From JAPPLB01 sp965206655 (GTDB lineage: Bacteria; Acidobacteriota; Terriglobia; Bryobacterales; UBA6623), in assembly GCA_965206655.1 (NCBI GenBank), contig CBDBKC010000013.1:1-64000 (forward strand): a stretch of 64,000 bases of DNA. Reading direction: 5' to 3'. The notes beneath the pieces were generated by a model. It was not told the DNA's origin, made no database searches, and saw only the letters and a program-made list of their open reading frames with translations. Shown here piece by piece: positions 41,630 to 51,203 of this stretch (its first letter is position 1; each line of letters begins with the position of its first letter). Made by a program: the position numbers and the translations under genes.

Positions 41630-43037
41630 CCGGCTTCCCGCGATCAGTCGTCGCCAAGCCCTACGCACTATGGCGAACGGCTTTGGCATGTTCGGACTCG
41701 CCCACCTGCTGGGTTCGACATCCGCCACGGCGTCGAGCCTCTCCCCGCTGGCTCCGAAAGCGCCTCACTTCGCCCCGCGGGCGAAGCACGTCATCTTTCT
41801 GTTTCTCAACGGTGGCCTTTCGCACGTCGATTCCTTTGATCCGAAGCCGGCGCTCGCGAAGTACGACGGTCAGCCGAGTCCTCTCGGCAACCTGCCGACC
41901 GAGCGCAAGACCGGCAACCTGATGGCGTCTCCCTTTCGCTTCCAGAAATACGGCCAGAGCGGAATCGAGGTGAGCGAGCTGTTTCCGCGCATCGCCGAAC
42001 ACATTGACGATATCTGCGTCATTCGCTCGATGGTCACGGATATCCCGAACCACCCACCCGCACTGCTCATGATGAACAATGGCAGCAGTCGCCTCGGCAC
42101 ACCGTCATGGGGAGCATGGGCCACCTACGGCTTGGGCACCGAGAACCAGAACCTGCCCGGTTTCGTCGTCCTGTGCCCCGGTAAACCGACACCCGTTGGC
42201 GCGGAACTGTGGAGCGCTTCGTTTCTTCCCGGCGTCTACCAGGGAACGCATATTCAGAACGACGGCAAGGCGCTCAGCGTTGACGAACTCATTCCCAATT
42301 TGCGGAATAGCGAGTGGGATGGGGCTCAGCAGCGCCGCCAGGTCGAACTCCTGCGCACGCTCAACCAAGACCATCTTGCCGAGCGCGAAGGGGCCGCCGA
42401 GCTTGAAGCCTCCATTGAGTCGATGGAGATCGCCTTCCGCATGCAGACCGAAGCGACGGACGCTTTCGACATTGGTCAGGAGCCCGAGAAGGTTCGCGAG
42501 CGCTATGGAGACGGAGACTTCGCCCGCGGATGCTTGCTGGCGCGGCGGCTCGTCGAACGCGGCGTTCGCACCGTGCAGGTTTACTACGAAGCGAAAGAGC
42601 CCTGGGACCACCATGAGGACATCATGATGCACCAGAAGCTCGCTCCCTCGGCCGACCGGCCGATTGCTGCTCTCCTCTCAGAACTCAAAGCCTCGGGCCT
42701 GCTGGATGAAACGCTCGTCCTCATCGGCGGTGAGTTCGGCCGTACACCGACGGCCGAAGTCAGCGTGAGGCAGTTCCTGCAGAACGGCCGCGACCACAAC
42801 CCCTACGGCTTCTCGATGCTGCTTGCGGGTGGCGGTGTCAAGGGAGGGCTCGCCTATGGCGCGACGGATGAATTCGGATGGCGGGCCGTCGAAAACCCGG
42901 TTCACGTTCACGACTTACACGCGACGATGCTACACCTGCTCGGCTTCGATCACGAACGCCTCACCTACCACCATTCCGGACGCGACTTCCGTCTCACGGA
43001 CGTTGCCGGCAAGGTCGTCAAAGATATCCTGATCTGA
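41619..43037 (+). CDS. Tat-exported DUF1501 protein
   Basis: 472 residues, starting inside the last codons of the DUF1553 gene (11-bp overlap). Twin-arginine signal (SRRQALRTMANGFGMFGLAH). The alkaline-phosphatase-like core has HVIFLFLNGGLSHVDSFDPK, SPFRFQKYGQSGIEVSELFP, CVIRSMVTDIPNHPPALLMM, TLVLIGGEFGRTPT and GRDHNPYGFSMLLAGGGVKG (metal-site motifs). DUF1501 is the partner of DUF1549/1553 proteins; a sulfatase-like role is often suggested but not shown. Confidence 0.93.
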   Translation: MSSNRLPAISRRQALRTMANGFGMFGLAHLLGSTSATASSLSPLAPKAPHFAPRAKHVIFLFLNGGLSHVDSFDPKPALAKYDGQPSPLGNLPTERKTGNLMASPFRFQKYGQSGIEVSELFPRIAEHIDDICVIRSMVTDIPNHPPALLMMNNGSSRLGTPSWGAWATYGLGTENQNLPGFVVLCPGKPTPVGAELWSASFLPGVYQGTHIQNDGKALSVDELIPNLRNSEWDGAQQRRQVELLRTLNQDHLAEREGAAELEASIESMEIAFRMQTEATDAFDIGQEPEKVRERYGDGDFARGCLLARRLVERGVRTVQVYYEAKEPWDHHEDIMMHQKLAPSADRPIAALLSELKASGLLDETLVLIGGEFGRTPTAEVSVRQFLQNGRDHNPYGFSMLLAGGGVKGGLAYGATDEFGWRAVENPVHVHDLHATMLHLLGFDHERLTYHHSGRDFRLTDVAGKVVKDILI

Positions 43038-43041
43038 GCGC

Positions 43042-45177
43042 CTAAAGCGAGTCGCGGGACGTTAGAAAAGCGTGAACCTGCCAGATCTCGTCACGGGATA
43101 GCAGTTCGCCGAACGGCGGCATTGCTGTGCCGGGCCGGCCGCTTGTTACCGTGTCGACGAAATGCCTCGGTGCGAGGGGGCTTCGGAAGACATTTGGGCC
43201 GACGCCGGCTCCGCCTTTGTGGCAACTCACACAGCGCGAACGATAGGTGCGTCCGCCTTGCGTGATCGCTTCCTCTTGCCCGGCAAACGGATTTGTCATC
43301 CCGCCGTCGGCAGCCCAGACGGCATCATCGGTCCGGACCGGCTTGGTTCCTTCGGTGGGAGGGAAGCCGTATCCGGCGAGCACCCGGCCGCCCAGTGTAT
43401 GGCCTGGTTCGCCGACATGCGGCAACCCGCCTTCGAGCGTGGTGAGATTCGTCCCGGGCGCGACACGCGCGGGCCCGCCGCCGTCCAGCGCGAAGACCCA
43501 GATGTTGCCCGCCTTCGGCTCGGTGTAATAGAACGTCATGTCGCCGCCGATACCTCCGGACGGGACCGCCACGTACTGCGTACCGTCAAGCTCGTACGTA
43601 ATGGGGCTGCCGATAATGCCCGAGCCTGTCTGAAACCGCCAGAGAATCGTTCCAGTGCGGGCGTCGAGCGCCATGAAGTAGCCGCGCATGTCGCCGGTGA
43701 AGACGAGCCCGCTCGAAGTTGCCACGGCCCCGGCCCAGAAGGGCGCCGGACTGACGCTTCGCCACAGCACCTTGCGCTGGACGACATCGAACGCCACAAA
43801 GTTCCCGGGCTGGTCGCTGGTCAAATAGTTCTGGTAATCGCCGCCTAGGTACAGCTCACCGTTCGTGGGCGGTTGGAACTCGCCTTCGTTCCAGAACCTG
43901 TATCCCATCGCCCATTGATTCGACATGAAGTAGAGCGTCTTGAGTTCAGGGTTGTAGGCCAGCGGCTGCCAGTCAATACCGCCTTCGAGACTCGGGATGA
44001 TCGGACCCACTTCGGGCCCTCCAGATTCGGCCACCATGTCGGGGTTGATGTTCGGACGCCCGGTTTCAGAGTCGAGCCCGAACGCCCACGTGATACCGGG
44101 GACGATGGGTTCGCCGTAGATGAACTTGCCGTTCGTGCGGTCGAGGGCATAGAAGAAACCGTTCTTGTCGTGGTGGAAGAGAGCTTTGACAGGATCGCCG
44201 CTGTCAGTGAATCTGACGTCGGCCAACACCGGCGTACTGACGGCGTCGTAGTCCCAGCAGTCCCACGGCGTGTACTGGAAGCCCCACTCGATATCGCCAT
44301 CGTCGGCGTCGATTGCGATGGTGGCCGCGGTCCACTTGTTGTCGCCTTTACGGACCTGACAGTTCCAGGGAGCCGCGTTGCCGGTGTTCCAGTAGACGAG
44401 GTTCAAGTCCGGGTCGTAGGCGCCGGTTGTCCATGTGGGGCCGCCACCGTTTTTCCAGGTATCGCCGGGCCAGGTTTCGTTGCCGGGCTCACCCGGGCCG
44501 GGGATGGTGTAGGCCGTCCAGCGCGGTTCGCCGGTTTTGGCATCGAAGGCCTTAACGAATCCGCGAATCCCGTATTCGCCGCCGGCAACGCCGGTGAGAA
44601 TCATGTCCTTCACGACGAGCGGCGCGCCGGTGATGCTGTAGCCCTGTTCCCACGCGATAACCTGCGTTTCCCACGCGACCTCGCCCGTATCTTTGTTGAG
44701 GGCAACGAGCCGAGCGTCCATTGTTCCCACGTAGACAAGGTCGCCGAGCAGGGCCACGCCGCGGTTGATTGAACCGCAGCAGTAGACGCGCTCGGATTCC
44801 TTCGACATCTTCGGGTCATAGCTCCATTTCTTCGCGCCGGTGCGCGCGTCGATCGCGAACACACGTGAACCGTCGGCTGAAACATACAGCACGCCTTCAT
44901 GGATCAAAGGCGTTGCTTGCAGGCCGCGATTCTCGCCTCCGGTCGCTAATACCCAAACGGGATGAAGCCGATCGACATTGGCCGGGGTGATCTGATCCAG
45001 CTCAACGTAGCGATGCCCGGAGTAGTCACGGCCATACATCAACCAGGAGGATGTGTCGCTCGCGGCTTCTTTGAGTTGTTCGTTCGTAACAGACTGAGCC
45101 CAGCCGGTGGATGCGGATAGTAGACCCGCTATCGCGACGAACGTCTTCAGTAGTCCCGAAGAGAATGAATGCGCCAT
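43042..45177 (-). CDS. PQQ-dependent alcohol/sugar dehydrogenase with haem-c domain
   Basis: About 711 residues, periplasmic by signal peptide (FVAIAGLLSASTGWAQ). The eight-bladed quinoprotein propeller shows YGRDYSGHRYVELDQITPAN, the vicinal disulfide pair in ERVYCCGSINRG next to the PQQ site and W-motifs such as GTILWRFQTGSGIIGSP. A C-terminal cytochrome c binds haem at RCVSCHKGG with MPPFGELL. This matches quinohaemoprotein (type II) dehydrogenases; the substrate alcohol or sugar is unknown. Convergent with the DUF1501 gene, 4 bp apart. Start at the second Met (MAHSFSSG), since the first adds non-signal residues. Confidence 0.9.
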   Translation of the reverse strand: MAHSFSSGLLKTFVAIAGLLSASTGWAQSVTNEQLKEAASDTSSWLMYGRDYSGHRYVELDQITPANVDRLHPVWVLATGGENRGLQATPLIHEGVLYVSADGSRVFAIDARTGAKKWSYDPKMSKESERVYCCGSINRGVALLGDLVYVGTMDARLVALNKDTGEVAWETQVIAWEQGYSITGAPLVVKDMILTGVAGGEYGIRGFVKAFDAKTGEPRWTAYTIPGPGEPGNETWPGDTWKNGGGPTWTTGAYDPDLNLVYWNTGNAAPWNCQVRKGDNKWTAATIAIDADDGDIEWGFQYTPWDCWDYDAVSTPVLADVRFTDSGDPVKALFHHDKNGFFYALDRTNGKFIYGEPIVPGITWAFGLDSETGRPNINPDMVAESGGPEVGPIIPSLEGGIDWQPLAYNPELKTLYFMSNQWAMGYRFWNEGEFQPPTNGELYLGGDYQNYLTSDQPGNFVAFDVVQRKVLWRSVSPAPFWAGAVATSSGLVFTGDMRGYFMALDARTGTILWRFQTGSGIIGSPITYELDGTQYVAVPSGGIGGDMTFYYTEPKAGNIWVFALDGGGPARVAPGTNLTTLEGGLPHVGEPGHTLGGRVLAGYGFPPTEGTKPVRTDDAVWAADGGMTNPFAGQEEAITQGGRTYRSRCVSCHKGGAGVGPNVFRSPLAPRHFVDTVTSGRPGTAMPPFGELLSRDEIWQVHAFLTSRDSL

Positions 45178-45338
45178 GTGTCTCCCTGATCGAGGCTCGG
45201 ATGGTCGGCAACCGGGCCCCACGATTATCCCAAGGATGCAAGTTGAGGCGTAACGGGGCTTGGATACGCCGCAACCGGCCCGTTGCAGTAGGGGTTTGAG
45301 GCAGTGATATGCTCAGTGCGTTGTCAGGGGGATGGACT

Positions 45339-46511
45339 ATGAATCGTCGAGTGTTTCTGATGGCGGGAAGCGGCGCTGCTTTGGCGGCAGCGCCTTCCGA
45401 TCGGCTCGTCGTCGGGCTGATCGGTAGCGGCGGACGGGGCCGGACGGTGATGGGGCGGTTTGGCCGCCATTCAGACATCAAGATTGCGGGTGTGTGCGAC
45501 GTCTACGAGCCGAACCTGGAAGCGGGCTTGTCGGCGGCGGGTCCGGGCTCGCAAGCCTATCGCGATTACAAGAAGCTGCTCGACAACAAAGAGATCAATG
45601 TCGTGATCATCGCGACGCCCGAGCATTGGCATCATCAGATGCTGCTCGATGCCATCGCGGCTGGAAAAGACGTATACATCGGGAAACCGCTTTGCCGCAC
45701 GCCGGAAGAAGGGGCCGATATGGTGCGGGCGGTGCAGGCGTCGGACCGGATTGTGCAAGTCGGGATGCAGCGGCGGAGCTACAGCTTGTATCAGCAGGCG
45801 CGGGACTTGCGCCGCGCGGGGACGCTCGGCACAGTCCGTATGGTGCGGACGTATTGGCTCAACAACGGCTTGACATTGCGGGATCGCAAGTTCGAGGGGC
45901 CCGTCGATTGGGATCAGTGGATTGGACCGGGGAAGCGTGGGGCGAAGGATCCGAAGCTGTTTTTCAATTGGCGCCACTTCGCCGACTACGCGGGCGGGAT
46001 CGTAATCGACCAGGGCGCGCACATCTTCGACTCGATTCACATGATCATGGACGCCGGATATCCGCTGGCTGTAAACGCCTCCGCTTGCGGCGGCCACATC
46101 GAAGGAGCGGATCGCCCCGAGTCAGTTGTCGTCACGGCTGAGTATCCCGAGGACTTCCTAGCAGTGTTTACGATTAATTACGCGGCGATGCGGTATCCGG
46201 GCGAACTCGATCAACTCAACGCCTACGACGGCGATGAGGCCCGCATGGATGTGGGCAGGGAGCGGCTGCGAGTCTACCGCAAGGAATCGCCCGAGGCGGC
46301 GTCGCTCGATAAGAACGACCCGGGCGGTTTCGGCGGCGCGACGACCGCGCATGTGAATAATTTCATTGCGGCGGTTCGCTCCCGGGAGACGCCGTCGGCG
46401 CCGATTGATGTCGGTTTTCAGTCGGCGTTGGTGTTGCACTTGGCGAACATGTCGCTGGAGCACGGGAAGCGGGTACGGTGGAACCGGGAGTGCATGGAGG
46501 CGGTGGTGTAA
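45339..46511 (+). CDS. Exported Gfo/Idh/MocA-family oxidoreductase
   Basis: 390 residues. Tat-like signal (NRRVFLMAGSGAALAAAP). The Rossmann domain has VVGLIGSGGRGRTVMGRF and VVIIATPEHWHHQMLLDAIA. The usual EKP signature is IGKPLCRTPEE here. The C-terminal sheet shows FADYAGGIVIDQGAHIFDSI with the substrate-side His. The GGGGG..ATGGACT stretch precedes the start at 45339; the longer frame from 45309 is rejected. Exported members of this family are numerous in Acidobacteriota. Substrate unknown, most likely a sugar. Confidence 0.9.
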   Translation: MNRRVFLMAGSGAALAAAPSDRLVVGLIGSGGRGRTVMGRFGRHSDIKIAGVCDVYEPNLEAGLSAAGPGSQAYRDYKKLLDNKEINVVIIATPEHWHHQMLLDAIAAGKDVYIGKPLCRTPEEGADMVRAVQASDRIVQVGMQRRSYSLYQQARDLRRAGTLGTVRMVRTYWLNNGLTLRDRKFEGPVDWDQWIGPGKRGAKDPKLFFNWRHFADYAGGIVIDQGAHIFDSIHMIMDAGYPLAVNASACGGHIEGADRPESVVVTAEYPEDFLAVFTINYAAMRYPGELDQLNAYDGDEARMDVGRERLRVYRKESPEAASLDKNDPGGFGGATTAHVNNFIAAVRSRETPSAPIDVGFQSALVLHLANMSLEHGKRVRWNRECMEAVV

Positions 46512-46634
46512 GAGTCGCGGCGGTGCTGCGTTAAGATGATGGATCTTTTGTAAGTTTGCTTGAGGTTGCCGCCGCTGGATGGAGTTGCGGCCGCAGCCTG
46601 GGCGTCTGACCCCAACCAATTTCGGAGGAATGTA

Positions 46635-47084
46635 ATGAGAAGAGGAATCCCAGTCTTTCTGTGCCTGACGGGCCTGCTGCTTGCGCCCGGTGTCATCCGT
46701 GCCGAGAAGAAGATCATCTATCCGGCTGAGATGAAGAAGCATCGGCCGAACATGCCGTTTAGCCCCGGCGTACAGGTCGGCAACATCCTGTGGGCCGCCG
46801 GCCAGACGGGCAGCAGCATCGAAACCGGCGAGTACCCCAAGGACTTCGGTGAGGAAGTGCATGCAACCTTCAAGCGCATTGACATGATCCTGACAGCGGC
46901 CGGCTATACGTTCGATGACGTGGTCGACGCGAAGGTCTACCTCACCGATATCTCGACCTTCCAGACGATGAGCGGCATCTTCCGTGAATACTTCAAGAAA
47001 GACCCGCCGGCGCGCACGACAGTAGCGATAGCGAGTCTTGTGGGCAAGGCCCGGATTGAAATAACGGTCACGGCCGCCAAGTAG
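46635..47084 (+). CDS. RidA-family protein with secretion signal
   Basis: 150 residues. RidA enzymes deaminate reactive enamines/imines in the cytoplasm, but this one has a signal peptide (GIPVFLCLTGLLLAPGVIRA). The RidA core follows: NILWAAGQTGS, FGEEVHATFKRIDMILTAAG, VYLTDISTFQTM and the key Arg in PPARTTVAIASLVGKARIEI. GGAGGAATGTA before ATG 46635 is a good ribosome site. 8 bp downstream the opposite-strand thiL begins its 3' end. Periplasmic RidA-like proteins may bind other small ligands. Confidence 0.9.
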   Translation: MRRGIPVFLCLTGLLLAPGVIRAEKKIIYPAEMKKHRPNMPFSPGVQVGNILWAAGQTGSSIETGEYPKDFGEEVHATFKRIDMILTAAGYTFDDVVDAKVYLTDISTFQTMSGIFREYFKKDPPARTTVAIASLVGKARIEITVTAAK

Positions 47085-47092
47085 CTGTGGTG

Positions 47093-48064
47093 TTAGGGGG
47101 GAGCGCCGCCTCCGCGGTACGGGCTCTTCCATAGATGCTGGAAGCCCTTGGGTTTGAGGGGGCGGCGTTTGCCTGCTGTGACGAGGGCAAGTCCTCGTTG
47201 TTTCACTACGGTTCCTACGGCTGTGAGGGTCAAACCCTTCCACCTTTTTGGGATCTGTGTGTTCGGACGGGCGGTGAAGAGCAGCTCATACTCCTCGCCG
47301 CCGTGTAGGGCTTGCTCGAGAGACGCGCCGGCAAAGCAGGGGACGGCGGATTCGTTGATTTCGATACCGACCTTGCTGGCTTTGGCGAGCCGGGCAGCGT
47401 CGGTGGAGAGGCCGTCGCTGACGTCCATGGCGGCTGTGGCCCCGCCCGTCTTTCGCAAGTGGTTTCCAAGACCAAGCCGAGGCTCAGGCCGGATGTGCCG
47501 CGCCACCGCCGGATCCTTGAGCCGCCTCGATCCGGCCTGGAGGCGCTCGAAGCCGAGGCTGGAGCCGCCGAGATCTCCGGATACGTACACGCGATCACCG
47601 GGCCGCGCCCCGTCGCGGCGGAGTGCGGTGCCGGTGGGCGCAGAGCCGGTGACGGTGACGTTGGCGGCAAAGCGGTCGGATCGGGCTACATCACCGCCGA
47701 CGAGCGGGATCTGGACCGAACCGGCAAGTTGAAACATTTCGCCTAGGAACTGTTTTAGCCAACTGTCAGATAGCGTCCACGCCGGCAGTCCGAGAGACAG
47801 CAGGAAATACGCGGGTTTTCCTCCCATCGCGGCCATATCGCTGAGGCCGCGAGCGAGGCATTTCCAGCCGAGTGCTCCGGCCGGGTGTCGATCCTTTATA
47901 AAGTGTGTGTTTTCAATAATTTGATCGGTTGTAACAAGTACTTCGAGAGTCGGCCGGAAAGGCTTGAGAATGGCCGTATCGTCACCGATTCCAAGCTGGA
48001 TACCCGTCTGCCGCGACCGCTCAGCTTGGGCGCGAATCCTCTCAATGACGCGGTCCTCGATCAT
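47093..48064 (-). CDS. thiL: Thiamine-monophosphate kinase
   Basis: Phosphorylates thiamine monophosphate to the active diphosphate. Motifs run in order: QLGIGDDTAIL (ATP and metal), VTTDQIIENTHF, GWKCLARGLSDMAAMGGKP, PLVGGDVARSD, MDVSDGLSTDAARLAKAS and GGEEYELLFTARP. 323 residues, normal for ThiL. Convergent with the RidA gene and divergent from the M23 peptidase at 48252. It is the only other thiamine gene in the window besides thiC. Confidence 0.96.
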   Translation of the reverse strand: MIEDRVIERIRAQAERSRQTGIQLGIGDDTAILKPFRPTLEVLVTTDQIIENTHFIKDRHPAGALGWKCLARGLSDMAAMGGKPAYFLLSLGLPAWTLSDSWLKQFLGEMFQLAGSVQIPLVGGDVARSDRFAANVTVTGSAPTGTALRRDGARPGDRVYVSGDLGGSSLGFERLQAGSRRLKDPAVARHIRPEPRLGLGNHLRKTGGATAAMDVSDGLSTDAARLAKASKVGIEINESAVPCFAGASLEQALHGGEEYELLFTARPNTQIPKRWKGLTLTAVGTVVKQRGLALVTAGKRRPLKPKGFQHLWKSPYRGGGAPP

Positions 48065-48130
48065 TTCCTCTATGATTACGAAGGAGCCTATGGCATGGCT
48101 CCGGGCGTCGAGGCTGTCTAGGTCTTAACC

Positions 48131-48159
48131 TTGACAGGCCTCGCGAAACTTGGTAGCTT
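48131..48159 (+). promoter_or_regulatory. Sigma-70-type promoter candidate for the M23 peptidase gene
   Basis: TTGACA (48131-48136, perfect -35), a 17-base spacer and TAGCTT (48154-48159) as a weaker -10. It points toward the peptidase gene starting at 48252, leaving about an 85-base leader. Confidence 0.45.
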
Positions 48160-48251
48160 GGCTAATTCTAGCCCGTTAGGGATAGAAAGGGCGGCTTTGC
48201 GGTTCTCTGGCTCAAAAGTTTGGCGCCCGTCGCCCGCACTGCTGGTAGCCA

Positions 48252-49166
48252 ATGTCGAGTAAAACTTCCGCATCCCCGGATCGCAAGAACTACTTGATTC
48301 TCGTGGTCGCTCACTCCGTCCACGGGAGGATTCGGCGCGTTCACATTCCTCATTACGCGATTCACGTGGTTCTGAGCCTTGCTCTGTTCGGAGCGATTGT
48401 CGGTATGGGCTTGGCTTCAAGCTACGGCCGCATGCTTTGGAAGGCCGCGGCCTACAACGAGATACGAGACGAGAAGGAAGCGCTGCAACGGCAGAACGAG
48501 GAATTACTGAAGACCGTCGAAGAGCGCAACGTGCAGCTCAAGTCGCTGGGCGAGCTGGCGACGGAAGTATCGATTGCGTTTGGGATTAAACGCCCGGAAG
48601 CGCCCGAGACAGAGGACGCGACCGAAGAAACAGAGCGGCAGGACTTCGACGATTTCGTTACACGCTACGACTTCCTGCAACAAGTTCGGCTGTCTCCGGA
48701 AGGCAGCAACAAATCACTTTTGCACTTGCTCGAGAACACAACGCCTTCGCTCTGGCCGGTGCGGGGGCGCCTGAGTTCTTCGTTCGGGACGCGGCGGGAC
48801 CCTTTCAGCGGCGAAGGCGCATTCCATCCGGGCGTAGACCTTCGATCGCGCCGCGGCACAGCGGTTGTGGCAACGGCCGATGGCTTGGTACGGCACAGCG
48901 GATGGGCGGGCCAGTACGGCAAGCAGGTCATTCTTGCTCACGGAAAGAATCAGTTATCCACGCACTACGCGCATCTGTCCGACTTCTTTGTGCGACCCGG
49001 TGAGATCGTCCGCCGCGGCCAAGTGATCGGTCGCGCCGGAGGAACGGGGCGCGCGACTTCTCCTCACCTCCACTATGAGGTTCGCTACAAGGGTACGCCG
49101 GTGAATCCTTACCGCTACCTGCAGCAGGCGAACCCGAAGACCGCGGCCTTTCAGTTCGCCGACTAG
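48252..49166 (+). CDS. Membrane-anchored M23 peptidase with coiled coil
   Basis: 304 residues. A transmembrane segment (IHVVLSLALFGAIVGMGLAS, 37-56), a coiled coil (KEALQRQNEELLKTVEERNV, about 75-97) and an M23 domain (165-300). Zinc-binding motifs are GAFHPGVDLRSRRGTAVVAT, STHYAHL and SPHLHYEVRYKG. The architecture matches EnvC/NlpD-like or divisome-associated peptidases that trim peptidoglycan. Followed by a T-run (49169-49177) without a hairpin. Confidence 0.9.
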   Translation: MSSKTSASPDRKNYLILVVAHSVHGRIRRVHIPHYAIHVVLSLALFGAIVGMGLASSYGRMLWKAAAYNEIRDEKEALQRQNEELLKTVEERNVQLKSLGELATEVSIAFGIKRPEAPETEDATEETERQDFDDFVTRYDFLQQVRLSPEGSNKSLLHLLENTTPSLWPVRGRLSSSFGTRRDPFSGEGAFHPGVDLRSRRGTAVVATADGLVRHSGWAGQYGKQVILAHGKNQLSTHYAHLSDFFVRPGEIVRRGQVIGRAGGTGRATSPHLHYEVRYKGTPVNPYRYLQQANPKTAAFQFAD

Positions 49167-49223
49167 CTTTTTTTTTCGAAATCACGGATACGCAACCCGG
49201 CCTCGCGACTGAGGGCGCTTTGG

Positions 49224-50231
49224 TTAGCGCGCTTCAGGAAGCAGGTCAGGGAGTTTCTTCGGGTCGATCTGCCACGCCGCCTGGACGGTGGAGCCGTCTT
49301 GAGTGAAGCTTCCTGTTCGAAAGAGCTGCGACCAGGGGCTGGGAGCGGACTCGTTCAAGCCCAGGTCTGTGGCGGCCGCGGCAAGAGCGTTCGTATCCTC
49401 GACAACGCGCAGCATCATGGCGGCGAGTTCGGGTGTCGGGGCGAGGGCGTTGAGTTCCAGGTCGAGGCAGCGTGACGTGAGGTTAGGTTCGAGGACGACG
49501 TAGGCAATCGTCGCCTGTCTCAGGGCGCGTGCGAAGAGAGTCAGATTCATAATCCCTCGCGGCGGGTCCTTCATGGCAACTTCGAGTTGGTCGGGCTGGA
49601 ACGCCATCCAGAGGACGGCCCCGCCGCGCAGGCCGGCTCGGGCGGGAGCGGCCAGGTAGGTAGCTTGGTCCCGCTCGGACTTCCCGCTGGAATCACCCGA
49701 TCCGTCGATGATCTCGATGCGGTCGCTGTTACGGAGATGGATTTCGGTCCGGGTTTGCGGTGACTCGGTCAAGCAGGAGAAGTCACCGGTCACACCGCCG
49801 CACTCTAGGCCCAGCCGTTCGATATAGGCCTTGATCTCGGTCTCGTCAAAGGCGCCCCGTGCCACGGCCCGGATCTCGTGAACGCCGATCGATAGAGCAA
49901 TGTCCTCAATGCCTGCTTCGGACAGGACGGTCAGGTGTTCGGCAAGACGCCCTTTTTCATCCAGCAGTTGCGGGACGGTTTCGCTGCCGGTCAGGAGCAG
50001 CGATGAGCGAACGGTCGCAAGGTCGAGATAGGCGTACAGGCCGTGATCGGCCGGCAGGAACTCGAAGATCTCCTCGATGTGGTCCTGATTAAAATGCCGC
50101 CAGCCCAGGTAACCGAGCATTCCGACGATCACGCCGAGCGCCGGCCACCAGCGGCCGGCCCAACCGCGTATTCCCCTGGCGGACACGCGCTCAGTATAGA
50201 TGCCGGAAAGGCCGGCACTCCGTGGCGACAT
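49224..50231 (-). CDS. Membrane-anchored hypothetical protein (335 aa)
   Basis: Not securely recognised. One N-terminal anchor (WWPALGVIVGMLGYLGW, 28-44), then a periplasmic domain starting EFLPADHGLYAYLDLATVRS. This opening (FLP.. LYAYLDL) and the later LTLFARALRQATIAYVVLEP fit DUF3352-type and related secreted proteins of the phylum. The rest is alpha/beta with TYLAAPARAGL and LDLELNALAPTPELAAMML. Two early Mets allow shorter starts. Divergent from the phosphoesterase gene 30 bp away. Confidence 0.6.
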   Translation of the reverse strand: MSPRSAGLSGIYTERVSARGIRGWAGRWWPALGVIVGMLGYLGWRHFNQDHIEEIFEFLPADHGLYAYLDLATVRSSLLLTGSETVPQLLDEKGRLAEHLTVLSEAGIEDIALSIGVHEIRAVARGAFDETEIKAYIERLGLECGGVTGDFSCLTESPQTRTEIHLRNSDRIEIIDGSGDSSGKSERDQATYLAAPARAGLRGGAVLWMAFQPDQLEVAMKDPPRGIMNLTLFARALRQATIAYVVLEPNLTSRCLDLELNALAPTPELAAMMLRVVEDTNALAAAATDLGLNESAPSPWSQLFRTGSFTQDGSTVQAAWQIDPKKLPDLLPEAR

Positions 50232-50261
50232 CGCGAAGAGAACGCTGCTAGAATCTCAGCC

Positions 50262-51164
50262 ATGACGAGAGTTCATCGAGCTTGGATTGTCAATGCGGTT
50301 GTCTTGATCACGTTCGCCGTGATCGGTTTGCAGGCGGTCGAAGAACCGAAGAATGATTTTCGCTTCGCCGTGATCGGCGACCGCACGGGCGGGGCTCAGC
50401 CGCAGATTTACGGGCGGGTGTGGCGCGAAGTCGACTTGATGCATCCTGAGTTCGTAGTGAATGTGGGTGACACGATTCAGGGGACCGAAGATGCGCTGGC
50501 CGAGTCGCAGTGGATGGAGCTGCGCCCGGTGTGGGCACGGTACAGCCACTACCCGCTCTACTTCACGCCCGGAAACCACGACGTCTGGTCGGACTTTTCG
50601 CGTGACCTCTACGAGAAGGAGTCAGGCCGCCCCACGCACTACAGCTTCAACTACCAGGACGCCCATTTCACGATTCTGGACACCACTCCGACCCGGCGTC
50701 TTGAGGAGGGGCAGTTGGATTTCTTGGAAAAGGATCTTGAAGCACACAAGGATAAGAACCCGAAGTTCGTGATCTTCCACCACCCTTACTGGATTCAGCA
50801 GATCCGCGAAGGGAGCGGCGATTTCCGGCTGCATAAGATTGCCAAGCGTTACGGCGTCAAACACGTACTCAGCGGACACGGGCATCGCTTCGTGCGCATC
50901 GTTCATGACGGCGTCACCTACATGGAGGTTGGCAGCTCAGGCGGCACGATGAACGGAGCCCGGATACGCGGAGAAGGGTTCTCCAACGGGGTTTTCTATC
51001 ATTGGATCTGGGCGCATGTGAAGGGGTCGAAGATCTATTTCACGGTGAAAGAGATTGACGGCCCGATGGGCGCGGGCAGGATGTTCCGCGCGGATGATTG
51101 GACCAAAGACGGACCATCATTCGACATCGCGGACCCGGCCTTGTCGATTCATCCCGAGACGTAG
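50262..51164 (+). CDS. Exported calcineurin-like metallophosphoesterase
   Basis: 300 residues. A signal or anchor sequence (AWIVNAVVLITFAVIGLQA) precedes the two-metal phosphoesterase core: FAVIGDRTGG (first metal, Arg where His is common), VVNVGDTIQG, TPGNHDVWSD, VIFHHPYW and VLSGHGHRFVRI. The C-terminal part is a short beta domain. Start at 50262 is chosen because the signal begins there; the upstream frame has no support. Substrate unknown. Divergent from the 335-residue protein. Confidence 0.85.
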   Translation: MTRVHRAWIVNAVVLITFAVIGLQAVEEPKNDFRFAVIGDRTGGAQPQIYGRVWREVDLMHPEFVVNVGDTIQGTEDALAESQWMELRPVWARYSHYPLYFTPGNHDVWSDFSRDLYEKESGRPTHYSFNYQDAHFTILDTTPTRRLEEGQLDFLEKDLEAHKDKNPKFVIFHHPYWIQQIREGSGDFRLHKIAKRYGVKHVLSGHGHRFVRIVHDGVTYMEVGSSGGTMNGARIRGEGFSNGVFYHWIWAHVKGSKIYFTVKEIDGPMGAGRMFRADDWTKDGPSFDIADPALSIHPET

Positions 51165-51203
51165 AATCCGTACTTAGTAGTGTCTTCGCATCCTCCGGGG
51201 CGA

